NCBI GenBank assembly: GCA_002343425.1
Contig: DDSO01000109.1
Location: 35,170-58,102 of the forward strand
DNA length: 22,933 nucleotides
Origin: Brevundimonas sp. UBA2388
GTDB lineage: Bacteria > Pseudomonadota > Alphaproteobacteria > Caulobacterales > Caulobacteraceae
Reading direction: 5' to 3'
The notes below the pieces were generated by a model that saw only the letters and a program-made list of their open reading frames with translations, did not search any database and had not been told where the DNA came from. A program made the position numbers and the translations under genes. Position 1 is the first letter of the stretch; every line of letters starts with the position of its first letter. Of the stretch, positions 14,084 through 22,187 are shown in pieces.

Positions 14084-14173
14084 GTGGCTAGTGGCTAGTG
14101 GCTGGCGACAGCAGCGTCAGGGCTCGAAAGCAGGTCACCCGGCCCGACCGGCCAACCACTAGTCGCTGGTCAC
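14084..14173. repeat. Palindrome built from tandem 7-base units
   Basis: The left arm 14084-14104 is three head-to-tail heptads: GTGGCTA, GTGGCTA, GTGGCTG. The right arm 14153-14173, read on the minus strand, is GTGACCA, GCGACTA, GTGGTTG. The arms match at 16 of 21 positions around a 48-base centre. The element fills most of the 147 bases between the UspA-family gene and nfuA. As RNA it would form a hairpin, without a U-tract. Confidence 0.75.
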
Positions 14174-14185
14174 GAGCCGCTTTCT

Positions 14186-14656
14186 TCACGCCAGATCCTC
14201 GATGTCCATCTCAGTCAACTCGCCCGGCACGATGGTCACCGGCAGTTTGCGCCCGGTGAAGGACGCGCCCTGTTTGACCACGGCAGAGACCAGCGGTCCC
14301 GGCCCGCGCCCGCCGCTGCTCGCCGCGAGCACGAGGATCTTGATCTCGGCATCCTCGCCGACGACCTTGCGGATGGCGTCCTGGGGCTCGCCGCGTTCGA
14401 TCAGCAACACCGGCGTCGCGCCGGACCGCTCCGCCGCCTCTCCCGCCCATTTGTTCAGCGACGTTTCGGCCTCGACCCGCGTCTGGCGCTCGATCTCCTC
14501 ACGCACCCCGGCCCAGTGGGCGTCAGACGCCGCAGCGGGGATGACGCGCAAAAGAGCCACGCGGCCGCCGGTCGACCGGGCCCGCCGCGCGGCATACCGC
14601 AGCGCCGTCTCAAACTCCGGACTGTCGTCGACGACCACCAGAAACTTGCGCGGCAT
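14186..14656 (-). CDS. Universal stress protein, UspA family
   Basis: A 156-residue cytosolic protein with the alpha/beta nucleotide-binding fold of the family. It has the N-terminal strand FLVVVDDSPEFETALRYAARRA and the C-terminal region ILVLAASSGGRGPGPLVS...VTIVPG. The phosphate-binding pattern (G-x2-G-x9-G-S/T) is only approximately matched, so ATP binding is uncertain. Such proteins are induced in stress or growth arrest, but their molecular activity is usually unknown. A GGGAGAGG ribosome-binding site lies just upstream of the ATG. It begins 72 bases past the gdhZ stop on the same strand; GCTAGCGT in that gap could belong to its own promoter, but no convincing -35 is present. Confidence 0.93.
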   Translation of the reverse strand: MPRKFLVVVDDSPEFETALRYAARRARSTGGRVALLRVIPAAASDAHWAGVREEIERQTRVEAETSLNKWAGEAAERSGATPVLLIERGEPQDAIRKVVGEDAEIKILVLAASSGGRGPGPLVSAVVKQGASFTGRKLPVTIVPGELTEMDIEDLA

Positions 14657-14728
14657 CAGCCTCTCCCTCAGCCGGGTACGCTAGCAGAACCCGGTCGCAA
14701 GCGCGAAGCGGCGGCCCTGCAGGACCAC

Positions 14729-17700
14729 TCAGCCCGCTGACGAAGCGATCTCACGGATGACGCTGTTGGCGATGGTCAGCTTGGCGAAGGTCCAGCCGGA
14801 ACCTGAGGCCACGATCTCATCGATCGAGGCGCGCAGACCCTCCACAATGCTCTGGCGCGGCCCAATCCAGGCATCGACGGCCGCTTCGGCGGCGGCCTCG
14901 TCTGAACCGGCGGAGACCGTCGATTCCGCGGCCACGGCCCGGGTCAGGGTCATCTGCTCGACCATCAGGTCCTCGATCAGGCGACGCACGGCCAGCCGGT
15001 CGAAATGATCGACGGAGGGCACGGCCCCGGCGCCGGCCCGCAGCCGATCAAAATCGAAGGCGGCGCCGACCTGGTGATACAGGGTGGCCATGACCGGCTC
15101 CGGCCAGCCCGCCTGACGCGCCAGGTCGCCGATGTCGGCCGTCGCCACCAGAGGCCGCAGAAGGGCGACATTGCGGGCCATGGCCTCGGGGGCGCCAAGG
15201 CCGACGAAGGTCTGGACGCGCCCCTCGAGACGGCCCTGTTCGAACCGGGACAGGACAGAGCCGCCGACCGCGCGCAGGGCGTCCGCCGCCGGCTGATAGG
15301 CGGCGATGAGGGCCTCAACGGTGGAACCGGGTCGAACCGCGCGGCGCGCCAGCCAGAAGGTCTGGCGACGCAGGACCATCGATATCTCCTGATACAGGGC
15401 GGTCTGGGCCTCGGCAGGAATCTTCAGGTCGAGGGCGGAGACTTCGTCCCATGCCTGGTCGAGCCGAAAGATCTGGCGCGCCGCCTCGAAGGCGAGAACC
15501 ATGGCGGCCGTATCGCAGCGGGCCGACTGGCGCAGGCGCTCCGGGAAGGTCGGGCCGCACATGTTGACGATCTCGTTCGACAGGATTGTCGAAACGATCT
15601 CGCGGCGCAGGCGGTGGCGCTGCATGTCGGCCTCGAACTTCGCCAGCGGGGCCGGGAAGTAGCGGACGAGCGTCTGTTTGAAAAATGGATCGTCCGGCGC
15701 CGTCGAGCTGACAATGTCGTCGAACAGTTCCAGCTTGGAATAGGCCGTCAGCACGGCCAGCTCGGGCCGGGTCAGGGCCTGACCGGCCAGCTTGCGCTCG
15801 GCCAGCTTCACATCGTCGGGCAGGCCCTCGACCTTGCGGTCCAGCTTGCCCTTGGCGCCCAGCCACAGCATGAATTGTTGCTGGGAATCGAGGGCGCCGG
15901 CGCCGTCGTCCTCCTGCAGCGACACCGCCAGGGTCTGATCGTAGTTGTGGGCCAGGACCTTCAGGCCGACCTCGTCGGTCATGGACGCCAGAAGGGCGTT
16001 GCGATCGCCGGTCTTCAGGGCGCCCGAGGCGATGGCGGCTCCGATCAAGATCTTGATGTTGACCTCATGGTCGGAGCTGTCGACTCCGGCCGAATTGTCG
16101 ATGGCGTCGGTATTGATCCGGCCGCCGCTCATCGCAAAGGCGATGCGTCCGGCCTGGGTCAGGCCCAGGTTGGCGCCTTCGCCGATCACCTTGGCGCGCA
16201 GCTCGCCGCCGTCGACCCGGATGGCGTCATTGGCCTTGTCACCGACCTGGGCGTCGGTCTCGTGCGGCGCCTTCACATAGGTGCCGATGCCGCCGAAATA
16301 GAGCAGCTCGGCCGGGGCCAGCAGAATGGCCTTCATCAGGGTCGCCGGATCGACGACGTCTTCCTGGATGTCGAGCACGGCCTTGATTTCAGGACTCAGC
16401 TCGATCGACTTGGCCGAGCGCGGGAAGACGCCGCCGCCCTTTGAAATCTTCGACTTGTCGTAGTCCTGCCAGGACGAGCGCGGCAGTTTGAACATCCGGT
16501 CGCGCTCGACCCAGCTGGAGGCCGGGTCGGGGTTGGGGTCGATGAAGATGTCGCGGTGGTCGAAGGCGGCGACCAGTTTGATCGCCTTCGACAGCAGCAT
16601 GCCGTTGCCGAACACATCGCCCGACATATCGCCGACGCCGACCACGGTGAAGGGCTCGGACTGGATGTCCTTGCCCATCTCGCGGAAGTGGCGCTTGACC
16701 GCCTCCCAGGCGCCGCGGGCGGTGATGCCCATGACCTTGTGGTCGTAGCCGACCGATCCGCCACTGGCGAAGGCGTCGTCCAGCCAGAAGCCGTAGTCGG
16801 CCGAAATGCCGTTGGCGATGTCCGAGAAGGTCGCCGTGCCCTTGTCGGCGGCCACGACCAGATAGGGGTCGTCGCCCTCGAACCGGACCACGTTCTGCGG
16901 ATGGGTGACGGCGCCGGACTTGTCGATGTTGTCGGTGATGTCGAGCAGGCCCGACAGGAAGGTCCTGTAGGCGCGGATGGCCTCGGCCTGCTGGGCGTCG
17001 CGGTCGCCCCCGGCGCGGACGATGGCCGCCAGATGTTTGGGGAAGAAGCCGCCCTTGGAGCCGACGGGCACGATGACGGCGTTCTTGACCTGCTGGGCCT
17101 TCACCAGCCCCAGAACCTCGGTGCGGAAGTCGTCGCGGCGGTCGGACCAGCGCAGGCCGCCCCGCGCAACCGGGCCGAAGCGCAGGTGGACGCCTTCGAT
17201 ATGCGGAGCCCAGACGAAAATCTCGCGGAACGGCTTGGGCAGGGGCAGGTCGGCCAGTTCTCGCGAGGCGATCTTGATCGAGATGTGCGCCTTGTGCGCC
17301 CCGTCGGCGGTGGTCTGATAGTAGTTGGTGCGTTTGATCGCCTGCACCAGCAGGACCATCCGTCGCAGCGCGCGATCGTGGTCGAGGCTCTTCACCTCCT
17401 GCAGCAGGTCATTGATCTTCGCGACCAGCTTGCCAACCGCCGCCTCGCGGCTGGCCGCGTCGCCGCCCGCAGCCGGGTCGAATTTCGCGGCGAACAGGGC
17501 CAGGAGCCCGCGCGCGACCGCCGGATAATCCCGCAGTGCCTCTTCCTGCACCGCCTGGCTGGGGTCGAGGCCGGTCTGCTGGCGATAGCGGGCGAGGGTC
17601 CGCACCAGCGCCGCCTCGCGCCAGTGGACGCCCAGCTCCAGCACCAGCCGGTTGAAGCCGTCGCTTTCGGTCCGACCGGTCCATACCGCCGAGAAGGCCG

Positions 17701-19594
17701 CTTCGAACGGGCCCTTCACATCGGCGAACTGAATATCGCCCCCACGCGGATCCTCCATGAGGAACTCATGGACATGGATTTCGGGCTCGCCGGTCGGGCG
17801 CAGGGCATGGCCCCATTCCTCAAGCGTCTTCAGACCCATGTCGGCGAGGATCGGCAGCACGTCGGACAGCGGCACCGCCGCGCCGCGGCGATAGAGTTTG
17901 AAGCGGAAATTGAGCGACCCCTCGCCCTCGACACGGAAGGCCCGCACCGCAACCGGCTCGCCGCCGTCGTTCAGCCCGCTGTCGTTCAGCGCGTCGACGG
18001 CCTGCAAATCGAGCACCGCTTCGGTGGCGTCATAGCGGTCGCGATAGCCGGCGCCGAAGGCTTCGGCCCATTTGGCGCTCAGTGGCCCGACGGCGACATC
18101 ATCGACATCGGCCCGGCGCAGGGCGCTCTCGAAGCGGTCGACCCAGCTGCGCCCGGCCTCGGTGATCTCGGCGTCGAGCGCGGCCTGATCCGGGCACGGA
18201 TGATCACCCGGGGTCACGCCGATGATGTAGTGGATGCGGACCAGCGGCTGGTCCGACAGCTGCGGGTACCAGGCCGAAAGACGTCCCCCCCAGGCCTTGG
18301 CAAGGATATTGCCGATCCGCTCCCGAACAGAGGCGTCGAACCGCTCGCGCGGGATGAAGGCCAGCACCGAGACGAAACGGTCGAACGGGTCCTGACGGGT
18401 AAAGGTCTTTATCCGCGGACGGTCATGCAGATGCAGAATGCCGAGCGCGATCCCAAGCAGCTCGTTCTCGTCGATCTGAAAGAGTTCGTCGCGGGGATAG
18501 TTCTCAAGAATGTTCCTGAGCCGCTTTTCGCTGTGGCTGCCGGCCACCTTGCCCGCGCGGGTCAGGGCATTGGCGACCTTGCGGCGGACCAGAGGCACCT
18601 GGGTCGCGGTCTTGTCATAGGCCTCCGCCGTGAACAGGCCGACGAACCGGGTCTCGCCTGAGGGACGCCCATCGGTTCCGAACCGCTTGACCCCGATATA
18701 GTCCATGTAGGCCCGGCGATGGACGCGGGACCGGACGTTGGCCTTGGCCACGGTCACCGGCTCGGACAGGTCCAGCTGTCGCTTCATCGACTTCGTCAGC
18801 ACCGCCGGTTCGTTGGCGCGGCGCAGGACGGTGCGTTCCGGATCGGCCAGCACGCCCAGACCGACGCCCGACTGGGACAGGGGCGCCTCGGCCTCGTAGC
18901 CGCCGTCCTTGCTGCGCGGATAATCGTAGTCTCGCGCGCCGAGGAAGACGAAATGATCCGCCTGGAGCCATTGCAGGAAGGCCAGGTTCTCGGCCAGCAC
19001 ATCGGGAGCGACGCCGTGCGGGTGCGCCTCCAGATGGGTGATCGAGCGATGCATCAGGGCCGCCATGCCGGCGTGGCCGTTGACCGCGCTGGCCACGTCG
19101 TTGAGCGTCTGGACCAGACCTTCGCCCAGGGCGTCGCGTCGCTCCTGCGGCAGGGGGTCCATAACCACGATGATGATGGACTCGCGCCCGCCCTCCTCGT
19201 CCGTGACCGGGTGGTACATCGACCGGACGGTCACGCCGGCGTCCGCCAGTTCGCCCATCACGCTGTCGACGAGGAACGGCCGGTCGTCCTGGATGACGAA
19301 GAGCACGTCGTAACCCAGCGGCGACCCGTCCGCGCCATGCAGCGGCGACAGGGTGATCCGCGCCGGTTCGCCATGCGCACGGCCCTCGGCCGCCCGCCAC
19401 GCGAGGGCGAGAAGGTTGGCCATGTCGTGCCCGCCCAGCTCGGGCGTCTCGTCGGCCGCATAGTCTTCCCAGGCCTGGCGCAGGAAATCCCGGGCAGGGC
19501 CGCCCGGCGCGCCGGGCGACAGCTGGTCGAAGTGGGCCTCCAACGCCTCCAGGGTGATTGCCTGAGGGTGGGCGGGGGCCGTTTCGCCGGACAT
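14729..19594 (-). CDS. gdhZ: NAD-specific glutamate dehydrogenase, large (180-kDa class)
   Basis: A 1621-residue catabolic enzyme that oxidatively deaminates glutamate to 2-oxoglutarate and ammonia with NAD+. The N-terminal half (about 1-700) is the regulatory region with ACT-like segments (DRPFLVDSVMGELADAGV near residue 110). The catalytic domain contains PVARGGLRWSDRRDDFR (about 810-825), KNAVIVPVGSKGGFF (about 845), FIDPNPDPASSW (about 1015), GEGANLGLTQAGR (about 1135) and INTDAIDNSAGVDSSDHEVN (about 1160-1180), all typical of this class. A C-terminal helical region follows. In Caulobacter the orthologue, GdhZ, also links glutamate metabolism to FtsZ-ring disassembly together with KidO; whether that holds here is inferred from relatedness. 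The ATG at 19594 has only a weak AAGAGA upstream. The gene is complete with no frameshift. Confidence 0.96.
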   Translation of the reverse strand: MSGETAPAHPQAITLEALEAHFDQLSPGAPGGPARDFLRQAWEDYAADETPELGGHDMANLLALAWRAAEGRAHGEPARITLSPLHGADGSPLGYDVLFVIQDDRPFLVDSVMGELADAGVTVRSMYHPVTDEEGGRESIIIVVMDPLPQERRDALGEGLVQTLNDVASAVNGHAGMAALMHRSITHLEAHPHGVAPDVLAENLAFLQWLQADHFVFLGARDYDYPRSKDGGYEAEAPLSQSGVGLGVLADPERTVLRRANEPAVLTKSMKRQLDLSEPVTVAKANVRSRVHRRAYMDYIGVKRFGTDGRPSGETRFVGLFTAEAYDKTATQVPLVRRKVANALTRAGKVAGSHSEKRLRNILENYPRDELFQIDENELLGIALGILHLHDRPRIKTFTRQDPFDRFVSVLAFIPRERFDASVRERIGNILAKAWGGRLSAWYPQLSDQPLVRIHYIIGVTPGDHPCPDQAALDAEITEAGRSWVDRFESALRRADVDDVAVGPLSAKWAEAFGAGYRDRYDATEAVLDLQAVDALNDSGLNDGGEPVAVRAFRVEGEGSLNFRFKLYRRGAAVPLSDVLPILADMGLKTLEEWGHALRPTGEPEIHVHEFLMEDPRGGDIQFADVKGPFEAAFSAVWTGRTESDGFNRLVLELGVHWREAALVRTLARYRQQTGLDPSQAVQEEALRDYPAVARGLLALFAAKFDPAAGGDAASREAAVGKLVAKINDLLQEVKSLDHDRALRRMVLLVQAIKRTNYYQTTADGAHKAHISIKIASRELADLPLPKPFREIFVWAPHIEGVHLRFGPVARGGLRWSDRRDDFRTEVLGLVKAQQVKNAVIVPVGSKGGFFPKHLAAIVRAGGDRDAQQAEAIRAYRTFLSGLLDITDNIDKSGAVTHPQNVVRFEGDDPYLVVAADKGTATFSDIANGISADYGFWLDDAFASGGSVGYDHKVMGITARGAWEAVKRHFREMGKDIQSEPFTVVGVGDMSGDVFGNGMLLSKAIKLVAAFDHRDIFIDPNPDPASSWVERDRMFKLPRSSWQDYDKSKISKGGGVFPRSAKSIELSPEIKAVLDIQEDVVDPATLMKAILLAPAELLYFGGIGTYVKAPHETDAQVGDKANDAIRVDGGELRAKVIGEGANLGLTQAGRIAFAMSGGRINTDAIDNSAGVDSSDHEVNIKILIGAAIASGALKTGDRNALLASMTDEVGLKVLAHNYDQTLAVSLQEDDGAGALDSQQQFMLWLGAKGKLDRKVEGLPDDVKLAERKLAGQALTRPELAVLTAYSKLELFDDIVSSTAPDDPFFKQTLVRYFPAPLAKFEADMQRHRLRREIVSTILSNEIVNMCGPTFPERLRQSARCDTAAMVLAFEAARQIFRLDQAWDEVSALDLKIPAEAQTALYQEISMVLRRQTFWLARRAVRPGSTVEALIAAYQPAADALRAVGGSVLSRFEQGRLEGRVQTFVGLGAPEAMARNVALLRPLVATADIGDLARQAGWPEPVMATLYHQVGAAFDFDRLRAGAGAVPSVDHFDRLAVRRLIEDLMVEQMTLTRAVAAESTVSAGSDEAAAEAAVDAWIGPRQSIVEGLRASIDEIVASGSGWTFAKLTIANSVIREIASSAG

Positions 19595-19648
19595 GGGCAG
19601 GTCTCTTGTGGACGCGACCTCTCAAACGGGTCGCCGGAGATGGGAGTC

Positions 19649-19676
19649 AGACTAGGCCGCTTCGCCACTTCGGCAA
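19649..19676 (-). promoter_or_regulatory. Possible promoter of gdhZ
   Basis: On the minus strand TTGCCG (19671-19676) and TAGTCT (19649-19654) are 16 bases apart; the -35 is 5 of 6 to TTGACG, the -10 is weak. It would give a leader of about 50 bases. Confidence 0.3.
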
Positions 19677-19738
19677 GGGGTCCGTCCGACGGGCGCTGAC
19701 TAGGCCGTCCCGCGTGCGACGGGAACCCCCAAACGACA

Positions 19739-19766
19739 ACGCCGGCCCCGTTTCCGGGGCCGGCGT
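19739..19766 (-). terminator. Strong GC hairpin terminator after the outer-membrane protein gene
   Basis: ACGCCGGCCCCG (19739-19750), loop TTTC, CGGGGCCGGCGT (19755-19766): a perfect 12-bp stem 32 bases past the stop of the minus-strand barrel gene. The following minus-strand bases (TGTCGTTTGG) are moderately U-rich. It insulates gdhZ from upstream transcription. Confidence 0.75.
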
Positions 19767-19798
19767 CGCGCCGGTCTTCAATCAACCGGATCGCCGGG

Positions 19799-20638
19799 TC
19801 AGAAGCGGACGTTCATGCCGATCTTGAACGCATGGAGCTCCATGCGGTCATTGGCGCGCATCATGTCCGTGCCGACCGTGTTGGGCGGCAGGATGAAGGG
19901 GTTGGTCGCGGGCGCGGTTCCCTGTCCGACGCGGATGACATGGTCGTCCGGCTGCAGGTTGGTGAACAGATACTCGCCGGTCAGCGACAGGTTGGGGGCC
20001 AGACGCCATTCGACGCCGGCGCCGAGCTGGTAGCCGTCGGCCTCATCCTCGTTGACGATTTCGGTGAAGCTGTTGGCGCCGTTGGTGGTACGGAAACTGT
20101 TCTCGAGCTTGGCCATGGCGCCGCCGCCGGTGACGTAGATCAGGGCCGGACCGGTGGCGAAGCCGGCGCGCAGGCGCAGGGCGGCCATCGTTTCCAGCTC
20201 GCGGGTGAAGACATAGGCTGCCGGGGTCGTGCTGAATCCGGTGACGGAATCCTCGAGATCGGCGGCGCTCAGCTCACCGACGACGCCGACCACGAAAGAG
20301 CCGAACTGCATATCGTAGCCGAGACGCACAGAGGCCTCGACGCCGGTCGGGTCGATATCGCAGCCATTGGCGAAGGCCTGGCCCAGGGCGCTGCCCGAGC
20401 AGGAGCCGGGGCTGAAAGCGTCGTTGGTGGTGCCGTTCAAAACCACCGTGTCGTCGAAGTCGCCGTCGAAATCGCGGTCGAAGATCAGGTCTTCGCCGGC
20501 GACCTCATTGTTCTCCGTCACGCCGCCGTAGACGCCGATATAGGGTCCGCTCCAGTCGGGAGCAGACTGGGCCAGGGCGGGGGAGGCCACGCCGGCCAGG
20601 AGCAGCGTCAGGGACGCGGCGGAAATAGTCTTCATCAT
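19799..20638 (-). CDS. Outer-membrane beta-barrel protein (Omp25/Omp31-like)
   Basis: A 279-residue secreted protein. The first 23 residues are a Sec signal peptide (MMKTISAASLTLLLAGVASPALA, cut before QSAPDW; cleavage site inferred). The mature part opens with DWSGPYIGVYGGV, a common start of alphaproteobacterial Omp25/Omp31-like barrels. It shows alternating amphipathic strands and ends in aromatic Phe (KIGMNVRF), the signal for barrel insertion. An acidic Asp-rich loop (FDRDFDGDFDD) and two cysteines in GSCSGSALGQAFANGC may form an exposed disulfide-closed loop. The start is set at the first of two ATGs (20638), ten bases after AAGGA; a further in-frame start at 20671 would precede the signal peptide. 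The promoter resembles that of EcfG. Function beyond envelope structure is unknown. Confidence 0.88.
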   Translation of the reverse strand: MMKTISAASLTLLLAGVASPALAQSAPDWSGPYIGVYGGVTENNEVAGEDLIFDRDFDGDFDDTVVLNGTTNDAFSPGSCSGSALGQAFANGCDIDPTGVEASVRLGYDMQFGSFVVGVVGELSAADLEDSVTGFSTTPAAYVFTRELETMAALRLRAGFATGPALIYVTGGGAMAKLENSFRTTNGANSFTEIVNEDEADGYQLGAGVEWRLAPNLSLTGEYLFTNLQPDDHVIRVGQGTAPATNPFILPPNTVGTDMMRANDRMELHAFKIGMNVRF

Positions 20639-20697
20639 CAGGGAGGTATCCTTCGAGCTGGCGCGGAACACCCGCGGTTCGCCCTTCCACCGCCGCT

Positions 20698-20723
20698 AAC
20701 GCAGGCGATGCGTCGCCTGTTCC
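20698..20723 (-). promoter_or_regulatory. EcfG/SigT-type (general stress) promoter of the outer-membrane protein gene
   Basis: On the minus strand GGAAC (20723-20719), 17 bases, then CGTT (20701-20698) fits the alphaproteobacterial general-stress sigma consensus GGAAC-N16/17-CGTT exactly. The spacer is nearly filled by a hairpin-forming palindrome, CAGGCGA-TGCG-TCGCCTG (20702-20719). Transcription would begin about 50 bases before the ATG at 20638. No competing housekeeping promoter is apparent. Confidence 0.55.
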
Positions 20724-20798
20724 CGCCGGAACCGTCGGCAGCGGCCTTGAACCCGGCCTGTGGCGCCGAAACCGCGACCTCTGTTCCGGAAAAGACAA

Positions 20799-20824
20799 GG
20801 CCGCCGAACTTGCGTTCGGCGGCC
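20799..20824 (-). terminator. Hairpin terminator downstream of the AI-2E family gene
   Basis: GGCCGCCGAAC (20799-20809), loop TTGC, GTTCGGCGGCC (20814-20824), an 11-bp perfect stem. On the minus strand it is followed by TTGTCTTTTCC, a fair U-tract, so it suits the minus-strand transporter gene ending at 20959. Confidence 0.7.
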
Positions 20825-20843
20825 TGCTTGGGACCGGCGCCCA

Positions 20844-20898
20844 GGAGGGGGAGGGTTGGCGCCGATCTGTCTGCCGCAGCCTGGGGGGAGGGGAGGGG
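20844..20898. repeat. Paired purine tracts in the gap between the barrel and transporter genes
   Basis: The gene-free stretch 20639-20958 holds the barrel gene's leader and promoter (20639-20723), the terminator (20799-20824), and here two G-rich tracts: GGAGGGGGAGGG (20844-20855) and GGGGGGAGGGGAGGGG (20883-20898). They flank GGCGCCGATCTGTCTGCCGC. GGCGCC also recurs at 20836-20841 and 20921-20926. These look like the remains of an intergenic repeat of similar composition to 505-657. I see no gene in the remainder. Confidence 0.4.
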
Positions 20899-20958
20899 CC
20901 GCGGCGACAGGTGTGAAATAGGCGCCGGTTGTGGCCAATCAAGGGCAGGGAATGCGGC

Positions 20959-22095
20959 TCAGCCGCCCGTGGACTGCGGCGGGTTGACGCGGCCCCGCCT
21001 CGCCTTCGGCGGCGGGCTGTCGTCCTCGTCGGCATAGGGTTCGCCGTCCCCGGACAGGAGGATCGCCATCCAGCGCGAGCCCTTGAACTCGGCCAGCACC
21101 GCCATGGCCATGACCGCCAGCGGCGTCGACAGGAACATGCCGACGACGCCCCACAGGTGGCCCCAGAGCGCCAGCGACAGAAGCACCACCACCGGATCAA
21201 TATTCTGATTGTCGCCCTGCATGCGCGGCTGGAGGAAATTGCCGCTGATGAAGAGGATGGCCTGGAGCCCGATCAGAAGGATCAGGGCCGGCCAGTAGCT
21301 TTCGAACTGCACCAGGGCCGCCAACGGCGGGGCCAGACCGGCGACCGCCCCGCCCAGGACCGGGATGAAGCCGACCACGAAGATGACGAAGGTCCAGAAC
21401 TCGGCGTTCTGAAGACCGACGGCCCGCATCAGCACCCAGGCGACGGCGCAGATCAGCACGCCGGTCACGGCCTGGACCCAGAGATAGCCCTCGACGCCGC
21501 CGCGCACCCTCTGGAAAACCCCCATGGCCTCGGAGCGCGACCCCCGGTCCGGGAACATGCCGACCAGCTTGCGACGGAAGCCGCTCTGCGAGGCCATCAG
21601 GAAGCCGAGATAGATCATGACAAAAATGGCGCCTGTGACCGCGCCCTGCGCCTGCATCGCGACGGTGGCGAAATAGGTGGACACATCGATCCGGCCGATG
21701 AGCTCGCTGGCGGTCGGGGCCCCGGGCATGTCGAACAACCGGTAGGTGTCGGCGAGAATCTGGTCGAGCCGCGGCCCCAGCAGCACCGTATCTTCCGAGG
21801 CCTGGGTGAAGAATCCGCGCGCGCCCTGGACGATGATGGCGATCGAGGCGAGGAAGCCGAGGATCACCACGATGAGGGCGGACAGTCCGGCCCAGCGCTC
21901 CGGGACGGGCGTCCGGTGCTCGATCCAGCGCTTAAGCCCGTCGATCATGATCAGCAGGAAGATCGCCATGGCCAACGGCGTCAGGATGTCACGCAGCCAG
22001 TAAACGGCCGCCCCCGCGGCTATGGTCGCGATCAGCACCACGGCATTGCGCGAGACGGTGGACGTCGGGACGATCAGGGGCGGTTTCATCGGCAT
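20959..22095 (-). CDS. AI-2E family transporter (PF01594-type permease)
   Basis: An inner-membrane protein of about 378 residues. It has paired N-terminal spans (about 16-33, 36-53), a third at 67-89, a soluble stretch, then about five more spans with the conserved GFIPVLGGAVAG motif, NFLQPRMQG, and a hydrophilic Pro/Arg tail. Family members include the AI-2 exporter TqsA and Na+/H+ or other exporters; the substrate here cannot be told. The start is uncertain: ATGs at 22140, 22095 and 22089. A promoter with an exact TTGACGC lies between 22140 and 22095, and the codons above 22095 have low GC at third positions, so 22095 or 22089 is preferred; with the inferred start site near 22091 the message could be leaderless from 22089. 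Confidence 0.92.
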   Translation of the reverse strand: MPMKPPLIVPTSTVSRNAVVLIATIAAGAAVYWLRDILTPLAMAIFLLIMIDGLKRWIEHRTPVPERWAGLSALIVVILGFLASIAIIVQGARGFFTQASEDTVLLGPRLDQILADTYRLFDMPGAPTASELIGRIDVSTYFATVAMQAQGAVTGAIFVMIYLGFLMASQSGFRRKLVGMFPDRGSRSEAMGVFQRVRGGVEGYLWVQAVTGVLICAVAWVLMRAVGLQNAEFWTFVIFVVGFIPVLGGAVAGLAPPLAALVQFESYWPALILLIGLQAILFISGNFLQPRMQGDNQNIDPVVVLLSLALWGHLWGVVGMFLSTPLAVMAMAVLAEFKGSRWMAILLSGDGEPYADEDDSPPPKARRGRVNPPQSTGG

Positions 22096-22097
22096 AT

Positions 22098-22124
22098 GGT
22101 CAAGGTCCGTACGGTCGGCGTCAA
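22098..22124 (-). promoter_or_regulatory. Promoter of the AI-2E family gene
   Basis: On the minus strand TTGACGC (22124-22118) matches the Caulobacter -35 consensus fully. After 12 bases, CCTTGACC (22105-22098) partly matches the -10. The predicted start lies near 22091, at the candidate ATGs. Confidence 0.45.
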
Positions 22125-22131
22125 TCCAGCC

Positions 22132-22158
22132 TTGAACCATTCACGCCGCCGGTAGAGC
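22132..22158 (+). promoter_or_regulatory. Promoter of the HerA-like ATPase gene
   Basis: TTGAACC (22132-22138) and GGTAGAGC (22151-22158), spacer 12, each match 5 of 7 defined positions of the Caulobacter housekeeping consensus. A leader of about 23 bases would contain the GGAG ribosome-binding site. It lies head to head with the promoter of the transporter gene. Confidence 0.4.
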
Positions 22159-22187
22159 ATGAGCGCCGCCCCCCGCACGGAGTTCCC

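Noticed and set aside
16556..18661. Long + strand frame (701 codons) inside gdhZ
   Set aside because: Antisense to the catalytic part of a well-conserved dehydrogenase; no start signal or domain.
20844..20898. A G-quadruplex in the G-rich tracts
   Set aside because: The G-runs are long but the spacing does not give four well-separated runs in either tract alone; the case is too weak to claim.
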